DNA of 64,000 nucleotides from Streptomyces sp. ERV7 (GTDB lineage: Bacteria; Actinomycetota; Actinomycetes; Streptomycetales; Streptomycetaceae), in assembly GCF_001653515.1 (NCBI RefSeq), contig NZ_LYOY01000051.1, positions 392,001 through 456,000 of the forward strand, read 5' to 3'. The notes under the pieces were generated by a model. It was not told the origin of the DNA and did not search any database. It saw only the letters and a program-made list of their open reading frames with translations. Positions 7,360 to 16,122 of this stretch are shown here, in pieces (positions within the stretch are counted from its first letter, which is position 1; every line of letters begins with the position of its first letter). Both the position numbers and the translations under genes were made by a program.

Positions 7360-7705
7360 GTGAAAAATCGCAGAAAGCGTGACGTGATGATGGGGCCGGG
7401 TGTATGCGGGTGCCCTTACCGGGGCCGGTCGGCAGGCAATTCGGTCGATTACGGTACCCTTCACCGCTGAGGCCGAGCCCGAAGGCGCCGCCCGGGAGCG
7501 TCGCCGACGACTGCCGGGTCGTGCGTACGTACGACCGCGCCGCGATGGCCGGTACCGGGCTCCCAGTCTGCCATCCGGTCGCCCGGAATCGGGGTCGGGC
7601 GCGCCCGTTCGCCGGCTGTCGGACGGGTGTTCCGTCGCCCTCCGGGCCCGCGCGGACACGGGCCGGAATCAAGCCTCCCGGCGCTGCTCCCTGCGCGACC
7701 GCTCC

Positions 7706-7753
7706 GCGACACGCGGTAGTGGGCAGTTGTCGGCGAAACCCCAGATCTAGTGG
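7706..7753 (+). promoter_or_regulatory. Pair of NrdR-box-like sites before nrdRJ
   Basis: Two partly palindromic sites, GACACGCGGTAGTG (about 7709-7722) and CCCCAGATCTAGTG (about 7739-7752), carry the same TAGTG half. The two TAGT copies start at 7717 and 7748, exactly 31 bases apart, close to three helical turns. NrdR is known to bind such paired boxes (ACACnATATnTnGTG-like) and represses its own nrdRJ operon in S. coelicolor. The match to consensus is only moderate. Confidence 0.55.
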
Positions 7754-7893
7754 TTGGATTGCCACTGCCGCCCAGAAGTTGTGGTCGTTGGTCCTTCGGA
7801 CCGCGGCCATCGCCTATGCTTGTGGCTGCTTCGCGGGGCCTGTTCAGGCCTGGCGAGGCCATTCAGTCGTGCTGCGAAGGAGGGTTGGGATTC

Positions 7894-8415
7894 ATGCACT
7901 GCCCCTTCTGCAGGCACCCCGACAGCCGTGTCGTCGACAGTCGGACGACCGACGACGGCACGTCGATCCGCAGGCGCCGCCAGTGCCCCGACTGCTCCCG
8001 TCGCTTCACGACGGTGGAGACGGCCTCGCTGATGGTCGTCAAGCGGTCGGGCGTCACCGAACCCTTCTCGCGCACCAAGGTCATCTCTGGGGTCCGCAAG
8101 GCGTGCCAGGGACGGCCGGTCACCGAGGACGCCCTCGCCAAGCTCGGCCAGCGGGTCGAGGAGGCGGTGCGCGCCACCGGCAGCGCCGAGCTGACCACCC
8201 ATGACGTGGGTCTGGCCATACTCGGCCCGTTGCAGGAGCTCGACCTCGTCGCGTACCTGCGCTTCGCGTCCGTGTACCGGGCATTCGACACCCTTGAAGA
8301 CTTCGAGGCCGCCATCGCGGAACTGCGCGAACAACGGCCTCCCGCGGACGACGCGGACGCGCGCGTGGCCGGAGTGACCCCCGCGGTCCCCGTGCCCGCC
8401 ACCGCTGCCGACTGA
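7894..8415 (+). CDS. nrdR: NrdR, ATP-cone zinc-ribbon repressor of ribonucleotide reductase genes
   Basis: NrdR senses ATP/dATP and represses ribonucleotide reductase operons. The zinc ribbon has Cys3, Cys6, Cys31 and Cys34 (MHCPFC and QCPDCSRRF), followed by the ATP-cone domain from about residue 46 (VVKRSGVTEPFSRTKVISG) to 136. The ATG at 7894 follows GAAGGAGGG at ideal spacing; the open frame upstream to 7750 is not used. 173 residues with a Streptomyces-style Ala/Pro/Val tail after residue 150. nrdJ follows 142 bases later, and the two form the nrdRJ operon. Confidence 0.96.
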   Translation: MHCPFCRHPDSRVVDSRTTDDGTSIRRRRQCPDCSRRFTTVETASLMVVKRSGVTEPFSRTKVISGVRKACQGRPVTEDALAKLGQRVEEAVRATGSAELTTHDVGLAILGPLQELDLVAYLRFASVYRAFDTLEDFEAAIAELREQRPPADDADARVAGVTPAVPVPATAAD

Positions 8416-8557
8416 CCGGCGGACTCCGGTCGCCGATCGGCGGCAATCCAGGACCTGTCACGGGCGCTCTGCGCGGCGCCCGGGGCACAAGACAAACACC
8501 GTGCCACGGGAACATTCGGGCACTTTTGGGCGTTTTCGCCCGCGTATGGGAGGCGGC

Positions 8558-11461
8558 ATGACAGAGACGACGAGCGGCCCGGCACGAGGATCCCGCACCA
8601 AGGGTTCCAAGGCCAGCAAGGGTCTGCGTATCGAGCGCATCCACACCACCCCCGGCGTGCACCCGTACGACGAGGTGGCCTGGGAGCGTCGTGACGTCGT
8701 CATGACCAACTGGCGCGACGGCTCGATCAACTTCGAGCAGCGTGGCGTCGAGTTCCCCGACTTCTGGTCGGTGAACGCGGTCAACATCGTCACCAGCAAG
8801 TACTTCCGCGGGGCCGTCGGCACCCCGCAGCGCGAGACCGGTCTCAAGCAGCTCATCGACCGGATCGTGAAGACGTACCGCAAGGCCGGCGAGGACTACG
8901 GCTACTTCTCCTCGCCCGCGGACGCCGAGATCTTCGAGCACGAGCTGGCGTACGCCCTCCTGCACCAGGTCTTCAGCTTCAACAGCCCCGTCTGGTTCAA
9001 CGTCGGGACCCCGCAGCCCCAGCAGGTCTCCGCCTGCTTCATCCTGTCCGTCGACGACTCCATGGAGTCGATCCTCGACTGGTACAAGGAAGAGGGCATG
9101 ATCTTCAAGGGCGGCTCCGGCGCCGGCCTGAACCTCTCCCGCATCCGCTCCTCCAAGGAGCTGCTGTCCTCCGGCGGCAACGCCTCCGGCCCGGTCTCCT
9201 TCATGCGCGGTGCCGACGCCTCCGCCGGCACCATCAAGTCGGGCGGCGCCACCCGCCGCGCGGCCAAGATGGTCATCCTCGACGTCGACCACCCCGACAT
9301 CGAGAACTTCATCGAGACCAAGGTGAAGGAGGAGGAGAAGATCCGCGCGCTGCGCGACGCGGGCTTCGACATGGACCTGGGCGGCGACGACATCACGTCG
9401 GTCCAGTACCAGAACGCCAACAACTCGGTCCGGGTGAACGACGAGTTCATGAAGGCGGTCGAGACCGGCGGCAAGTTCGGTCTGCGCGCCCGGATGACCG
9501 GTGACGTCATCGAAGAGGTCGACGCCAAGTCCCTCTTCCGCAAGATGGCCGAGGCGGCGTGGGCCTGCGCCGACCCGGGCATCCAGTACGACGACACGAT
9601 CAACCACTGGCACACCTGCCCGGAGTCCGGCCGTATCAACGGCTCGAACCCGTGCAGCGAGTACATGCACCTGGACAACACGTCCTGCAACCTCGCCTCG
9701 CTGAACCTGATGAAGTTCCTCAAGGACGACGGCGAGGGCCGCCAGTCCTTCGAGGTCGAGCGCTTCGCCAAGGTCGTCGAGCTGGTCATCACCGCGATGG
9801 ACATCTCGATCTGCTTCGCGGACTTCCCGACGCAGAAGATCGGCGAGAACACCCGCGCCTTCCGCCAGCTGGGCATCGGCTACGCCAACCTCGGCGCCCT
9901 GCTGATGGCGACCGGCCACGCCTACGACTCGGACGGCGGCCGCGCGCTCGCCGGTGCCATCACCTCGCTGATGACCGGCACCTCGTACAAGCGCTCCGCC
10001 GAGCTGGCCGCGGTCGTCGGCGCGTACGACGGCTACGCCCGCAACGCCGAGCCGCACCAGCGCGTCATGAAGCAGCACGCGGACGAGAACACCAAGGCCG
10101 TCCGCGTGGACGACCTGGACTCGCCGATCTGGGCCGCCGCCACGGAGGCCTGGCAGGACGTGGTCCGGCTGGGCGAGAAGAACGGTTTCCGCAACGCGCA
10201 GGCCTCGGTCATCGCCCCGACCGGCACCATCGGTCTGGCGATGTCCTGCGACACCACCGGCCTGGAGCCCGACCTCGCCCTGGTCAAGTTCAAGAAGCTG
10301 GTCGGCGGCGGCTCGATGCAGATCGTCAACGGCACGGTCCCGCAGGCGCTGCGCCGCCTCGGCTACCAGCCGGAGCAGATCGAGGCGATCGTCGCCCACA
10401 TCGCCGAGAACGGCAATGTGATCGACGCCCCCGGCCTGAAGACCGAGCACTACGAGGTCTTCGACTGCGCCATGGGCGAGCGCTCCATCTCCGCGATGGG
10501 CCACGTCCGCATGATGGCCGCCATCCAGCCGTGGATCTCGGGCGCGCTCTCCAAGACGGTCAACCTGCCGGAGACGGCGACCGTCGAGGACGTCGAGGAG
10601 GTCTACTTCGAGGCGTGGAAGATGGGCGTCAAGGCGCTCGCGATCTACCGCGACAACTGCAAGGTCGGCCAGCCCCTCTCCGCGAAGACCAAGTCGGCCA
10701 AGGAGACGGAGAAGGCCGAGGTCACGGAGAAGGCCGAGGCCGAGATCCGCAAGGCCGTCGAGAAGGTCGTCGAGTACCGCCCGGTCCGCAAGCGTCTGCC
10801 CAAGGGCCGTCCGGGGATCACCACCTCCTTCACGGTCGGTGGCGCCGAGGGCTACATGACCGCCAACTCCTACCCGGACGACGGTCTGGGCGAGGTCTTC
10901 CTGAAGATGTCCAAGCAGGGCTCGACCCTCGCGGGCATGATGGACGCCTTCTCGATCGCCGTCTCGGTCGGTCTGCAGTACGGCGTTCCGCTGGAGACGT
11001 ACGTCTCGAAGTTCACCAACATGCGCTTCGAGCCGGCCGGTATGACGGACGACCCGGACGTGCGGATGGCGCAGTCGATCGTCGACTACATCTTCCGCCG
11101 CCTGGCGCTGGACTTCCTGCCGTTCGAGACCCGCTCGGCGCTCGGCATCCACTCCGCCGAGGAGCGTCAGCGCCACCTGGAGACCGGTTCGTACGAGCCG
11201 ACCCTGGACGACGAGGAGATGGACGTCGAGGGCCTGGCCCAGTCCGCTCCCCGGCAGACGGAGACGCTGAAGGCCGTCGCCGCGCCGAAGCCGGCCGTCG
11301 TCGAGCCGCCGAAGGCCGTGCACAACTCGGCCGAGCTCGTCGAGATGCAGCTCGGCGTCAGCGCCGACGCGCCGCTCTGCTTCTCCTGCGGCACCAAGAT
11401 GCAGCGGGCCGGCTCCTGCTACATCTGCGAGGGCTGCGGCTCGACCAGCGGCTGCAGCTGA
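8558..11461 (+). CDS. nrdJ: Class II (adenosylcobalamin-dependent) ribonucleotide reductase
   Basis: NrdJ reduces ribonucleotides to deoxyribonucleotides using a thiyl radical made with coenzyme B12, so it works with or without oxygen. The 967-residue protein has NSPVWFNVG, SACFILSVDDS, FKGGSGAGLNLS, GSNPCSEYMHLDNTSCNL (active-site region with the radical Cys) and GTIGLAMSCDTTG. A Lys/Glu-rich linker near residues 710-740 leads to the C-terminal part. The tail has CFSCGTKMQRAGSCYICEGCG, a Cys-pair zinc-ribbon that ends class II enzymes. The ATG at 8558 follows GGGAGG. A strong terminator follows. Confidence 0.96.
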   Translation: MTETTSGPARGSRTKGSKASKGLRIERIHTTPGVHPYDEVAWERRDVVMTNWRDGSINFEQRGVEFPDFWSVNAVNIVTSKYFRGAVGTPQRETGLKQLIDRIVKTYRKAGEDYGYFSSPADAEIFEHELAYALLHQVFSFNSPVWFNVGTPQPQQVSACFILSVDDSMESILDWYKEEGMIFKGGSGAGLNLSRIRSSKELLSSGGNASGPVSFMRGADASAGTIKSGGATRRAAKMVILDVDHPDIENFIETKVKEEEKIRALRDAGFDMDLGGDDITSVQYQNANNSVRVNDEFMKAVETGGKFGLRARMTGDVIEEVDAKSLFRKMAEAAWACADPGIQYDDTINHWHTCPESGRINGSNPCSEYMHLDNTSCNLASLNLMKFLKDDGEGRQSFEVERFAKVVELVITAMDISICFADFPTQKIGENTRAFRQLGIGYANLGALLMATGHAYDSDGGRALAGAITSLMTGTSYKRSAELAAVVGAYDGYARNAEPHQRVMKQHADENTKAVRVDDLDSPIWAAATEAWQDVVRLGEKNGFRNAQASVIAPTGTIGLAMSCDTTGLEPDLALVKFKKLVGGGSMQIVNGTVPQALRRLGYQPEQIEAIVAHIAENGNVIDAPGLKTEHYEVFDCAMGERSISAMGHVRMMAAIQPWISGALSKTVNLPETATVEDVEEVYFEAWKMGVKALAIYRDNCKVGQPLSAKTKSAKETEKAEVTEKAEAEIRKAVEKVVEYRPVRKRLPKGRPGITTSFTVGGAEGYMTANSYPDDGLGEVFLKMSKQGSTLAGMMDAFSIAVSVGLQYGVPLETYVSKFTNMRFEPAGMTDDPDVRMAQSIVDYIFRRLALDFLPFETRSALGIHSAEERQRHLETGSYEPTLDDEEMDVEGLAQSAPRQTETLKAVAAPKPAVVEPPKAVHNSAELVEMQLGVSADAPLCFSCGTKMQRAGSCYICEGCGSTSGCS

Positions 11462-11512
11462 TACGAGGCGCTCGCAGCCCGAGCGCTTCTGAGGGCCGAC
11501 AGGCCCTGCCCC

Positions 11513-11541
11513 GTGGGGACCGGTGAACTACCGGTCCCCAC
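11513..11541 (+). terminator. Terminator after nrdJ
   Basis: GTGGGGACCGGT (11513-11524) and ACCGGTCCCCAC (11530-11541) form a perfect 12-bp stem with the 5-base loop GAACT, 52 bases after the nrdJ stop. Confidence 0.85.
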
Positions 11542-11573
11542 TTGGGCGTTCGGGGCGGAAAGTCGTCCCTGGG

Positions 11574-11621
11574 CTTCATCGGCCTTCATCGGCCTTCATT
11601 CACGTACTACGTACTACGTAC
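11574..11621 (+). repeat. Two adjoining short tandem repeats
   Basis: CTTCATCGGC is repeated about 2.7 times from 11574 to 11600, and immediately after it ACGTACT is repeated about 2.9 times from 11602 to 11621. They lie between the nrdJ terminator and the end of the terD-family gene. Such runs vary by slippage; no function is evident. Confidence 0.8.
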
Positions 11622-11628
11622 GCGGGAG

Positions 11629-12159
11629 TCAGACGGCCCGGGCGCCCATCGCGGCCGGGAAGGCGTCCGGGGCCAGGTCGAAGCCGCGCAGGGCCGGGTG
11701 GAACTCCCAGGCGCCGCCCGCCGTCCTGACGAACTCCGCGACCGTGGCGGCCGTGCTGTGCGCGACGGCCGAGAAGTCGTCGCTCGCCAGCTCCGTGTAG
11801 CCCTCGCGGATGTGCACCTCGGGGTGGGCGATGTCGGCGAAGACGAGCCGGTCCGGGCGCTGCTGGATGACCACGCCGACCACGATCCGGGCGTGGGCCT
11901 CGGGCTGGCGGGCGAACTCCAGCGTCAGCACCTCGTCGTCGCCGAACCCCTTTCCGGTGGTGCTGTCGCGGCTCAGATAGACCGTGCCGTCGGGCGAGCG
12001 GCTGTCGAAGTGCACCAGATAGGCGGGGCTGCCGTACGGATCGGACGCGGTGTAGACCGCGGCGATCACATCGAGGTCATGGGCCGGGGAGCCGACCGGG
12101 CTGGGGTCCCACCGCAGTGCCACCTCGACCTTGCCGAGTCCTTTGCTGAAGCCGCTCAT
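11629..12159 (-). CDS. TerD-family (tellurite/stress) calcium-binding domain protein
   Basis: TerD-domain proteins are soluble calcium-binding beta-sandwich proteins linked to stress and tellurite resistance; the real role in Streptomyces is poorly known. The family pattern is visible: GLGKVEVALRWDPSP at the start, LDVIAAVYTASD, the DDEVLTLEF segment, RIVVGVVIQ and FADIAHPEVHIREG. I use the ATG at 12159 (MSGFSKGL), which follows GGGGAGGGG; a TTG two codons upstream is also open. 176 residues. It is divergent from a membrane protein gene and stands alone, not in a ter operon. Confidence 0.85.
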   Translation of the reverse strand: MSGFSKGLGKVEVALRWDPSPVGSPAHDLDVIAAVYTASDPYGSPAYLVHFDSRSPDGTVYLSRDSTTGKGFGDDEVLTLEFARQPEAHARIVVGVVIQQRPDRLVFADIAHPEVHIREGYTELASDDFSAVAHSTAATVAEFVRTAGGAWEFHPALRGFDLAPDAFPAAMGARAV

Positions 12160-12186
12160 CCCCAAACCCCTCCCCGTGACTGCCCG

Positions 12187-13029
12187 TTGTCAGCCGCTCA
12201 CGACCATGCTGCCACGCGCGCGTGGCGATCCGGTCCGCCGGAGTGGGACCGGGGGCGCCGCATCCCGCTCCGCCCCCTCCGCTACGAGCTCCGCCGCCTC
12301 CTCGGTGTGCGCACCACGTACCTGCTCGCCGGCGCCGTGCTCGTCGGTTCCGTCGCCCTCGCCGTGGTGCTCGGCCGCACCGGGCGCACCCCGCTGCCGC
12401 ACCTGGCCGCCGCCTGGCCGGGGCTGCTGCCGCTGCCGCCCGCGGCGTTCGGCGCCGGGGTCCTCGGCGCGCTCGCCTTCGGCGAGGAGTACCGGTACCC
12501 GGCGCTCGCCGCCGACCGCGGCACCGTCCCGCGCAGGCTCGGGCTGCTGCTGGCCAAGCTCGCGGTGTCGGCCGCGGCCGCCCTCCTGCTGGCCGCGCTC
12601 ACGGTCGTCCTGGACGCGCAGGCGCTGCGTCTGGTGTACGGCGGAGACTTGGTGCGCATCCCGCCGGACTGGCCCTCGCTGGCGGCGAGTTGGGCGGGGC
12701 TCACCGTCGGCTGTGCCTGGGCCGGGCTGCTCGCGGCCGGGATCTTCCGGGCCACCGCGGCCGGGCTCGCCGCCGTCCTGGCGGTGCCGGTCGCCGTCGT
12801 ACCCCTCGTACAGAAGGCGCTGTCGGCTCCACAGGCGCGTTCGGTCGCCGGGCTCCCGGCCCGGCTGCGGGACGTGGCCTGGCTGCGCTGGCCGCATCTA
12901 CTGGACAACGGGCTCGGCGCGGCGCTGCACCTGCTCGCCCGGCCGCAGGGCGCGGCCCTCGCACTGTCGCTCGCGGTGCTGCTCTGCGCGTACGTGGTCA
13001 CCGGCCTTCGGGCGAGGGCCCGTTGGTGA
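12187..13029 (+). CDS. ABC-2-type permease-like membrane protein (start uncertain)
   Basis: The protein has a short basic cytoplasmic start (RYELRRLLGVRTTYLL) that resembles the first helix of ABC-2 permeases. About six hydrophobic segments follow: LLAGAVLVGSVALAVV, LLPLPPAAFGAGVLG, LLLAKLAVSAAAALLLAAL, SWAGLTVGCAWAGLLAAG, AAGLAAVLAVPVAVVPLV and ALALSLAVLLCAYVVTGL. No ATPase gene is next to it. No in-frame ATG or GTG with a ribosome site is visible; TTG at 12187 is a guess and GTG at 12307 is an alternative that cuts into the first helix. Function unknown. Confidence 0.55.
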   Translation: MSAAHDHAATRAWRSGPPEWDRGRRIPLRPLRYELRRLLGVRTTYLLAGAVLVGSVALAVVLGRTGRTPLPHLAAAWPGLLPLPPAAFGAGVLGALAFGEEYRYPALAADRGTVPRRLGLLLAKLAVSAAAALLLAALTVVLDAQALRLVYGGDLVRIPPDWPSLAASWAGLTVGCAWAGLLAAGIFRATAAGLAAVLAVPVAVVPLVQKALSAPQARSVAGLPARLRDVAWLRWPHLLDNGLGAALHLLARPQGAALALSLAVLLCAYVVTGLRARARW

Positions 13030-13189
13030 CCCGGTTCTGACCTCGGCGGATACGGACGGCCACAACTCCCCAGAGAATGCCCGCTTCTTTCCGATAAAGC
13101 GTCAATTGCGAGGGGTGCGGCGATCACCCTTTCGTGTGCTTTTCACCAAAGACCTCAAGGGCCGTGGAAGTCCCGCCGACAAAGGATGC

Positions 13190-14077
13190 GTGAGTACCCT
13201 TGCGCACACCATGATGACCACCGCCCGCGCCGCCGACACCGGCCTCGCAGGACCGGGCGAACTCGACCGCTATCCCTACGCGGAGGCGCGTGGCGCCGAC
13301 CGCGTCTCCCTCCCCGCCTGGGACGGAGCCGAGGCAGACCTCGGCAGGGTGAGCCGCCGCGCGGCGGGCAGCCGCGGGAGAGGACTGCACGGCCAACTCG
13401 TCCAGCAGCTCGGCCAGATGATCGTCTCCGGCGATCTCGGCGCCGACCGCCCGCTGGTCCCCGAGGAGATCGGCCAGCGCTTCGAGGTCTCCCGGACCGT
13501 CGTCCGTGAGTCGCTCCGCGTCCTGGAGGCCAAGGGCCTGGTCAGCGCCCGCCCCAACGTCGGCACCCGGGTCCGCCCGGTCAGCGACTGGAATCTGCTC
13601 GACCCCGACATCATCGAGTGGCGGGCCTTCGGTCCGCAGCGCGACGACCAGCGGCGCGAGCTCAGCGAGCTGCGCTGGACGATCGAGCCGCTGGCCGCCC
13701 GGCTCGCGGCGGGGCACGGCCGCGAGGACCTCCAGCAGCGCCTCGGCGACATGGTCGAGATCATGGGCCACTCCCTCGCCCAGGGTGACGTGATCACCTT
13801 CTCGCGGGCCGACGCGGAGTTCCACTCCCTGCTGATCCAGGCCGCGGGCAACCGCATGCTGGAGCACCTCTCCGGCATCGTCGGCGCCGCCCTCCAGGTC
13901 TCCGGCGGACCGGTCACCGGCTGTGACCGCCCCTCCGACGCCGCGCTCACCCATCACGCCCGGATCGTGGACGCGCTGGCGGGCGCCGACGGGGCGGCGG
14001 CCGAGGCGGCCATGCGGCAGCTGCTCACCGTCCACCCCGAGGTCGAGCGCGTCGTTCCCGCGCCGCGCGAGCACTGA
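13190..14077 (+). CDS. FadR-subfamily GntR transcriptional regulator
   Basis: A ligand-controlled repressor with an N-terminal winged helix and a helical FCD effector domain. A variable N-terminal stretch of about 55 residues precedes GLHGQLVQQLGQMIVSGDLG and the recognition helix in VSRTVVRESLRVLEAKGLV. FCD residues include LRWTIEPLAARLAA, the DAEFHSLLIQAAGN segment with metal-binding Asp and His, and HHARIVDAL. I use the GTG at 13190 after AAAGGA (short spacing); the ATG at 13211 is an in-frame alternative. It lies directly before hrdB and is highly conserved there in Streptomyces as I recall. Effector unknown. Confidence 0.85.
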   Translation: MSTLAHTMMTTARAADTGLAGPGELDRYPYAEARGADRVSLPAWDGAEADLGRVSRRAAGSRGRGLHGQLVQQLGQMIVSGDLGADRPLVPEEIGQRFEVSRTVVRESLRVLEAKGLVSARPNVGTRVRPVSDWNLLDPDIIEWRAFGPQRDDQRRELSELRWTIEPLAARLAAGHGREDLQQRLGDMVEIMGHSLAQGDVITFSRADAEFHSLLIQAAGNRMLEHLSGIVGAALQVSGGPVTGCDRPSDAALTHHARIVDALAGADGAAAEAAMRQLLTVHPEVERVVPAPREH

Positions 14078-14424
14078 CGGCGGAGCGCGGCCGGGTTCGG
14101 GCCGGCCGACCCGCCCGGAGGAAGTACGCGTCGCCGGACCTCGGGGGGTCCGGCGATGCGATTGTGGACACTTTGACCCTTGTGGCCGTTTCTGTCGTAA
14201 ATGGGGTGTGACTCGGGCCACGTAGATTGGGCGTAACACTCCTCGGAACCGTGCGATGACCTAAGAGGTAACAGCCGAGGAAGGAATACAGCAGCCGCTC
14301 GTGGCGCTGTGCAGCTCCGAGGTTCAGCCCGCGCCGTCGGCACAATCCCCAGCCGACGGTCGTCGGCTCCGGCCCGATCATGGGCGGGGCCGGAAGCCGT
14401 TTCCATCGTTCCGAGAGGTTGTTC
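14078..14424 (+). other. hrdB: hrdB promoter and leader region
   Basis: 347 bases without a gene. TTGACC at 14173-14178 followed by a weak -10 (around 14196-14203) could be a housekeeping promoter. GGAAC at 14245-14249 and GTA at 14268 could be an ECF/SigR-type promoter. Downstream to 14424 is a long leader that ends with the GAGAGG ribosome site for hrdB. Confidence 0.5.
14245..14271 (+). promoter_or_regulatory. hrdB: SigR-like promoter candidate for hrdB
   Basis: GGAAC, 18 bases, then GTAA. The thiol-stress sigma factor SigR uses GGAAT-N18-GTT, and one hrdB promoter in S. coelicolor is known to be SigR-dependent. Spacing is exact; both boxes differ by one base from consensus. Confidence 0.4.
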
Positions 14425-15969
14425 GTGTCGGCCAGCACATCCCGTACGCTCCCGCCGGAGATCGCCGAGTCAGAGTCTGTGATGGCGCTCATCGAGCGGG
14501 GAAAGGCTGATGGGCAGATCGCCGGCGATGACGTGCGTCGGGCCTTCGAAGCCGACCAGATTCCGCCAACCCAGTGGAAGAATGTTCTGCGCAGCCTCAA
14601 CCAGATCCTCGAGGAAGAGGGTGTGACGCTGATGGTCAGTGCCGCGGAATCTCCCAAGCGCACCCGGAAGAGCGTCGCAGCGAAGAGCCCGGCGAAGCGC
14701 ACCGCCACCAAGACCGTCGCGGCCAAGACGACCGTGACCAAGACCGTCGCGGCCAGCGCGGCCCCGGCGGCCGAGAGCGTGGACGCGTCGGCGGACGACG
14801 CCGAGGCGCCCAAGAAGGCCGCCGCCAAGAAGACGGCCGCGAAGAAGACCGTCGCCAAGAAGGCCGTGGCCAAGAAGACGGCCGCGAAGAAGACCGCCGG
14901 CAAGAAGGGCGACGAGGAGGCCATCGAGGGCGAGGAGCTCCTCGAGGACGCCGCGCCCGGCAAGGGCGACGAAGAGGAGGCCGAGGGCGAGAACAAGGGC
15001 TTCGTCCTCTCCGACGACGACGAGGACGACGCTCCCGCTCAGCAGGTCGCCGTCGCCGGTGCCACCGCCGACCCGGTCAAGGACTACCTGAAGCAGATCG
15101 GCAAGGTCCCGCTGCTCAACGCCGAGCAGGAGGTCGAGCTCGCCAAGCGCATCGAGGCCGGTCTGTTCGCCGAGGACAAGCTGTCGGCCGCCGACAAGCT
15201 CGCCCCCAAGCTCAAGCGCGAGCTGGAGATCATCGCCGAGGACGGCCGCCGCGCCAAGAACCACCTGCTGGAGGCCAACCTCCGCCTCGTGGTCTCGCTG
15301 GCCAAGCGCTACACGGGCCGCGGCATGCTCTTCCTGGACCTGATCCAGGAGGGCAACCTCGGTCTGATCCGCGCGGTCGAGAAGTTCGACTACACCAAGG
15401 GCTACAAGTTCTCCACGTACGCCACCTGGTGGATCCGTCAGGCGATCACCCGCGCCATGGCCGACCAGGCCCGCACCATCCGTATCCCGGTGCACATGGT
15501 CGAGGTCATCAACAAGCTCGCGCGCGTGCAGCGCCAGATGCTCCAGGACCTGGGCCGCGAGCCCACCCCGGAGGAGCTGGCCAAGGAACTCGACATGACC
15601 CCGGAGAAGGTCATCGAGGTCCAGAAGTACGGCCGTGAGCCGATCTCGCTGCACACCCCCCTGGGTGAGGACGGCGACAGCGAGTTCGGTGACCTCATCG
15701 AGGACTCCGAGGCGGTCGTCCCGGCCGACGCGGTCAGCTTCACGCTCCTCCAGGAGCAGCTGCACTCGGTCCTGGACACCCTGTCGGAGCGCGAGGCGGG
15801 CGTGGTCTCCATGCGCTTCGGCCTCACCGACGGTCAGCCGAAGACCCTGGACGAGATCGGCAAGGTCTACGGAGTGACGCGTGAGCGCATCCGCCAGATC
15901 GAGTCCAAGACCATGTCGAAGCTCCGCCACCCGTCGCGTTCGCAGGTGCTGCGCGACTACCTCGACTAG
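14425..15969 (+). CDS. hrdB: Principal sigma factor HrdB (RpoD/SigA)
   Basis: The essential housekeeping sigma factor. An N-terminal domain is followed by a long Lys/Ala repeat spacer (about residues 75-165, AAKKTAAKKTVAKK-type units) and an acidic stretch (DDDEDDA), typical of HrdB. Conserved regions follow: 1.2 (DPVKDYLKQIGKVPLL), 2.1-2.4 (NLRLVVSLAKRYTGRGM, DLIQEGNLGLIRAVEKFDY, YKFSTYATWWIRQAITR), 3 and 4.2 (TLDEIGKVYGVTRERIRQIE). The GTG at 14425 after GAGAGG gives the VSASTSRT start of S. coelicolor HrdB. 514 residues. Confidence 0.97.
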   Translation: MSASTSRTLPPEIAESESVMALIERGKADGQIAGDDVRRAFEADQIPPTQWKNVLRSLNQILEEEGVTLMVSAAESPKRTRKSVAAKSPAKRTATKTVAAKTTVTKTVAASAAPAAESVDASADDAEAPKKAAAKKTAAKKTVAKKAVAKKTAAKKTAGKKGDEEAIEGEELLEDAAPGKGDEEEAEGENKGFVLSDDDEDDAPAQQVAVAGATADPVKDYLKQIGKVPLLNAEQEVELAKRIEAGLFAEDKLSAADKLAPKLKRELEIIAEDGRRAKNHLLEANLRLVVSLAKRYTGRGMLFLDLIQEGNLGLIRAVEKFDYTKGYKFSTYATWWIRQAITRAMADQARTIRIPVHMVEVINKLARVQRQMLQDLGREPTPEELAKELDMTPEKVIEVQKYGREPISLHTPLGEDGDSEFGDLIEDSEAVVPADAVSFTLLQEQLHSVLDTLSEREAGVVSMRFGLTDGQPKTLDEIGKVYGVTRERIRQIESKTMSKLRHPSRSQVLRDYLD

Positions 15970-16007
15970 GTCGCGTTCGTACGCCTGTCGTACGAGTCGC
16001 AAGTGAA

Positions 16008-16043
16008 CGAGGGCCCGGTTTCCGCAAGGGAGCCGGGCCCTCG
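16008..16043 (+). terminator. hrdB terminator
   Basis: CGAGGGCCCGG (16008-16018) pairs perfectly with CCGGGCCCTCG (16033-16043), 38 bases after the hrdB stop. Confidence 0.85.
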
Positions 16044-16122
16044 GGCGTGTCTGAGCGGGTGCGGGCCGTCAATAGCTCGTTGACTCTGGGTGTGCCTGTG
16101 TCACCCGGAGTCAGGAGACCGT

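Larger units (their letters stand above)
7282..7893. other. Divergent lexA-nrdR control region
   Basis: 612 bases without a convincing gene. It holds the lexA box (7344-7359), lexA promoter sequences, and near nrdR two NrdR-box-like sites (7706-7753). The open frames crossing it are GC-frame artefacts with no ribosome binding site or recognisable product. Confidence 0.7.

Noticed and set aside
7282..7659. LexA starting as far upstream as 7659
   Set aside because: The open frame crosses the LexA box and promoter; the GTG at 7281 with its ribosome site gives the family-typical start.
8120..11323. A 1067-codon frame antisense to nrdJ
   Set aside because: It is a shadow of nrdJ caused by GC-rich third positions; low-complexity Leu/Arg/Val composition and no recognisable domain.
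11574..11621. CRISPR-like repeats
   Set aside because: Units are 10 and 7 bases, directly tandem, with no spacers and no cas genes.
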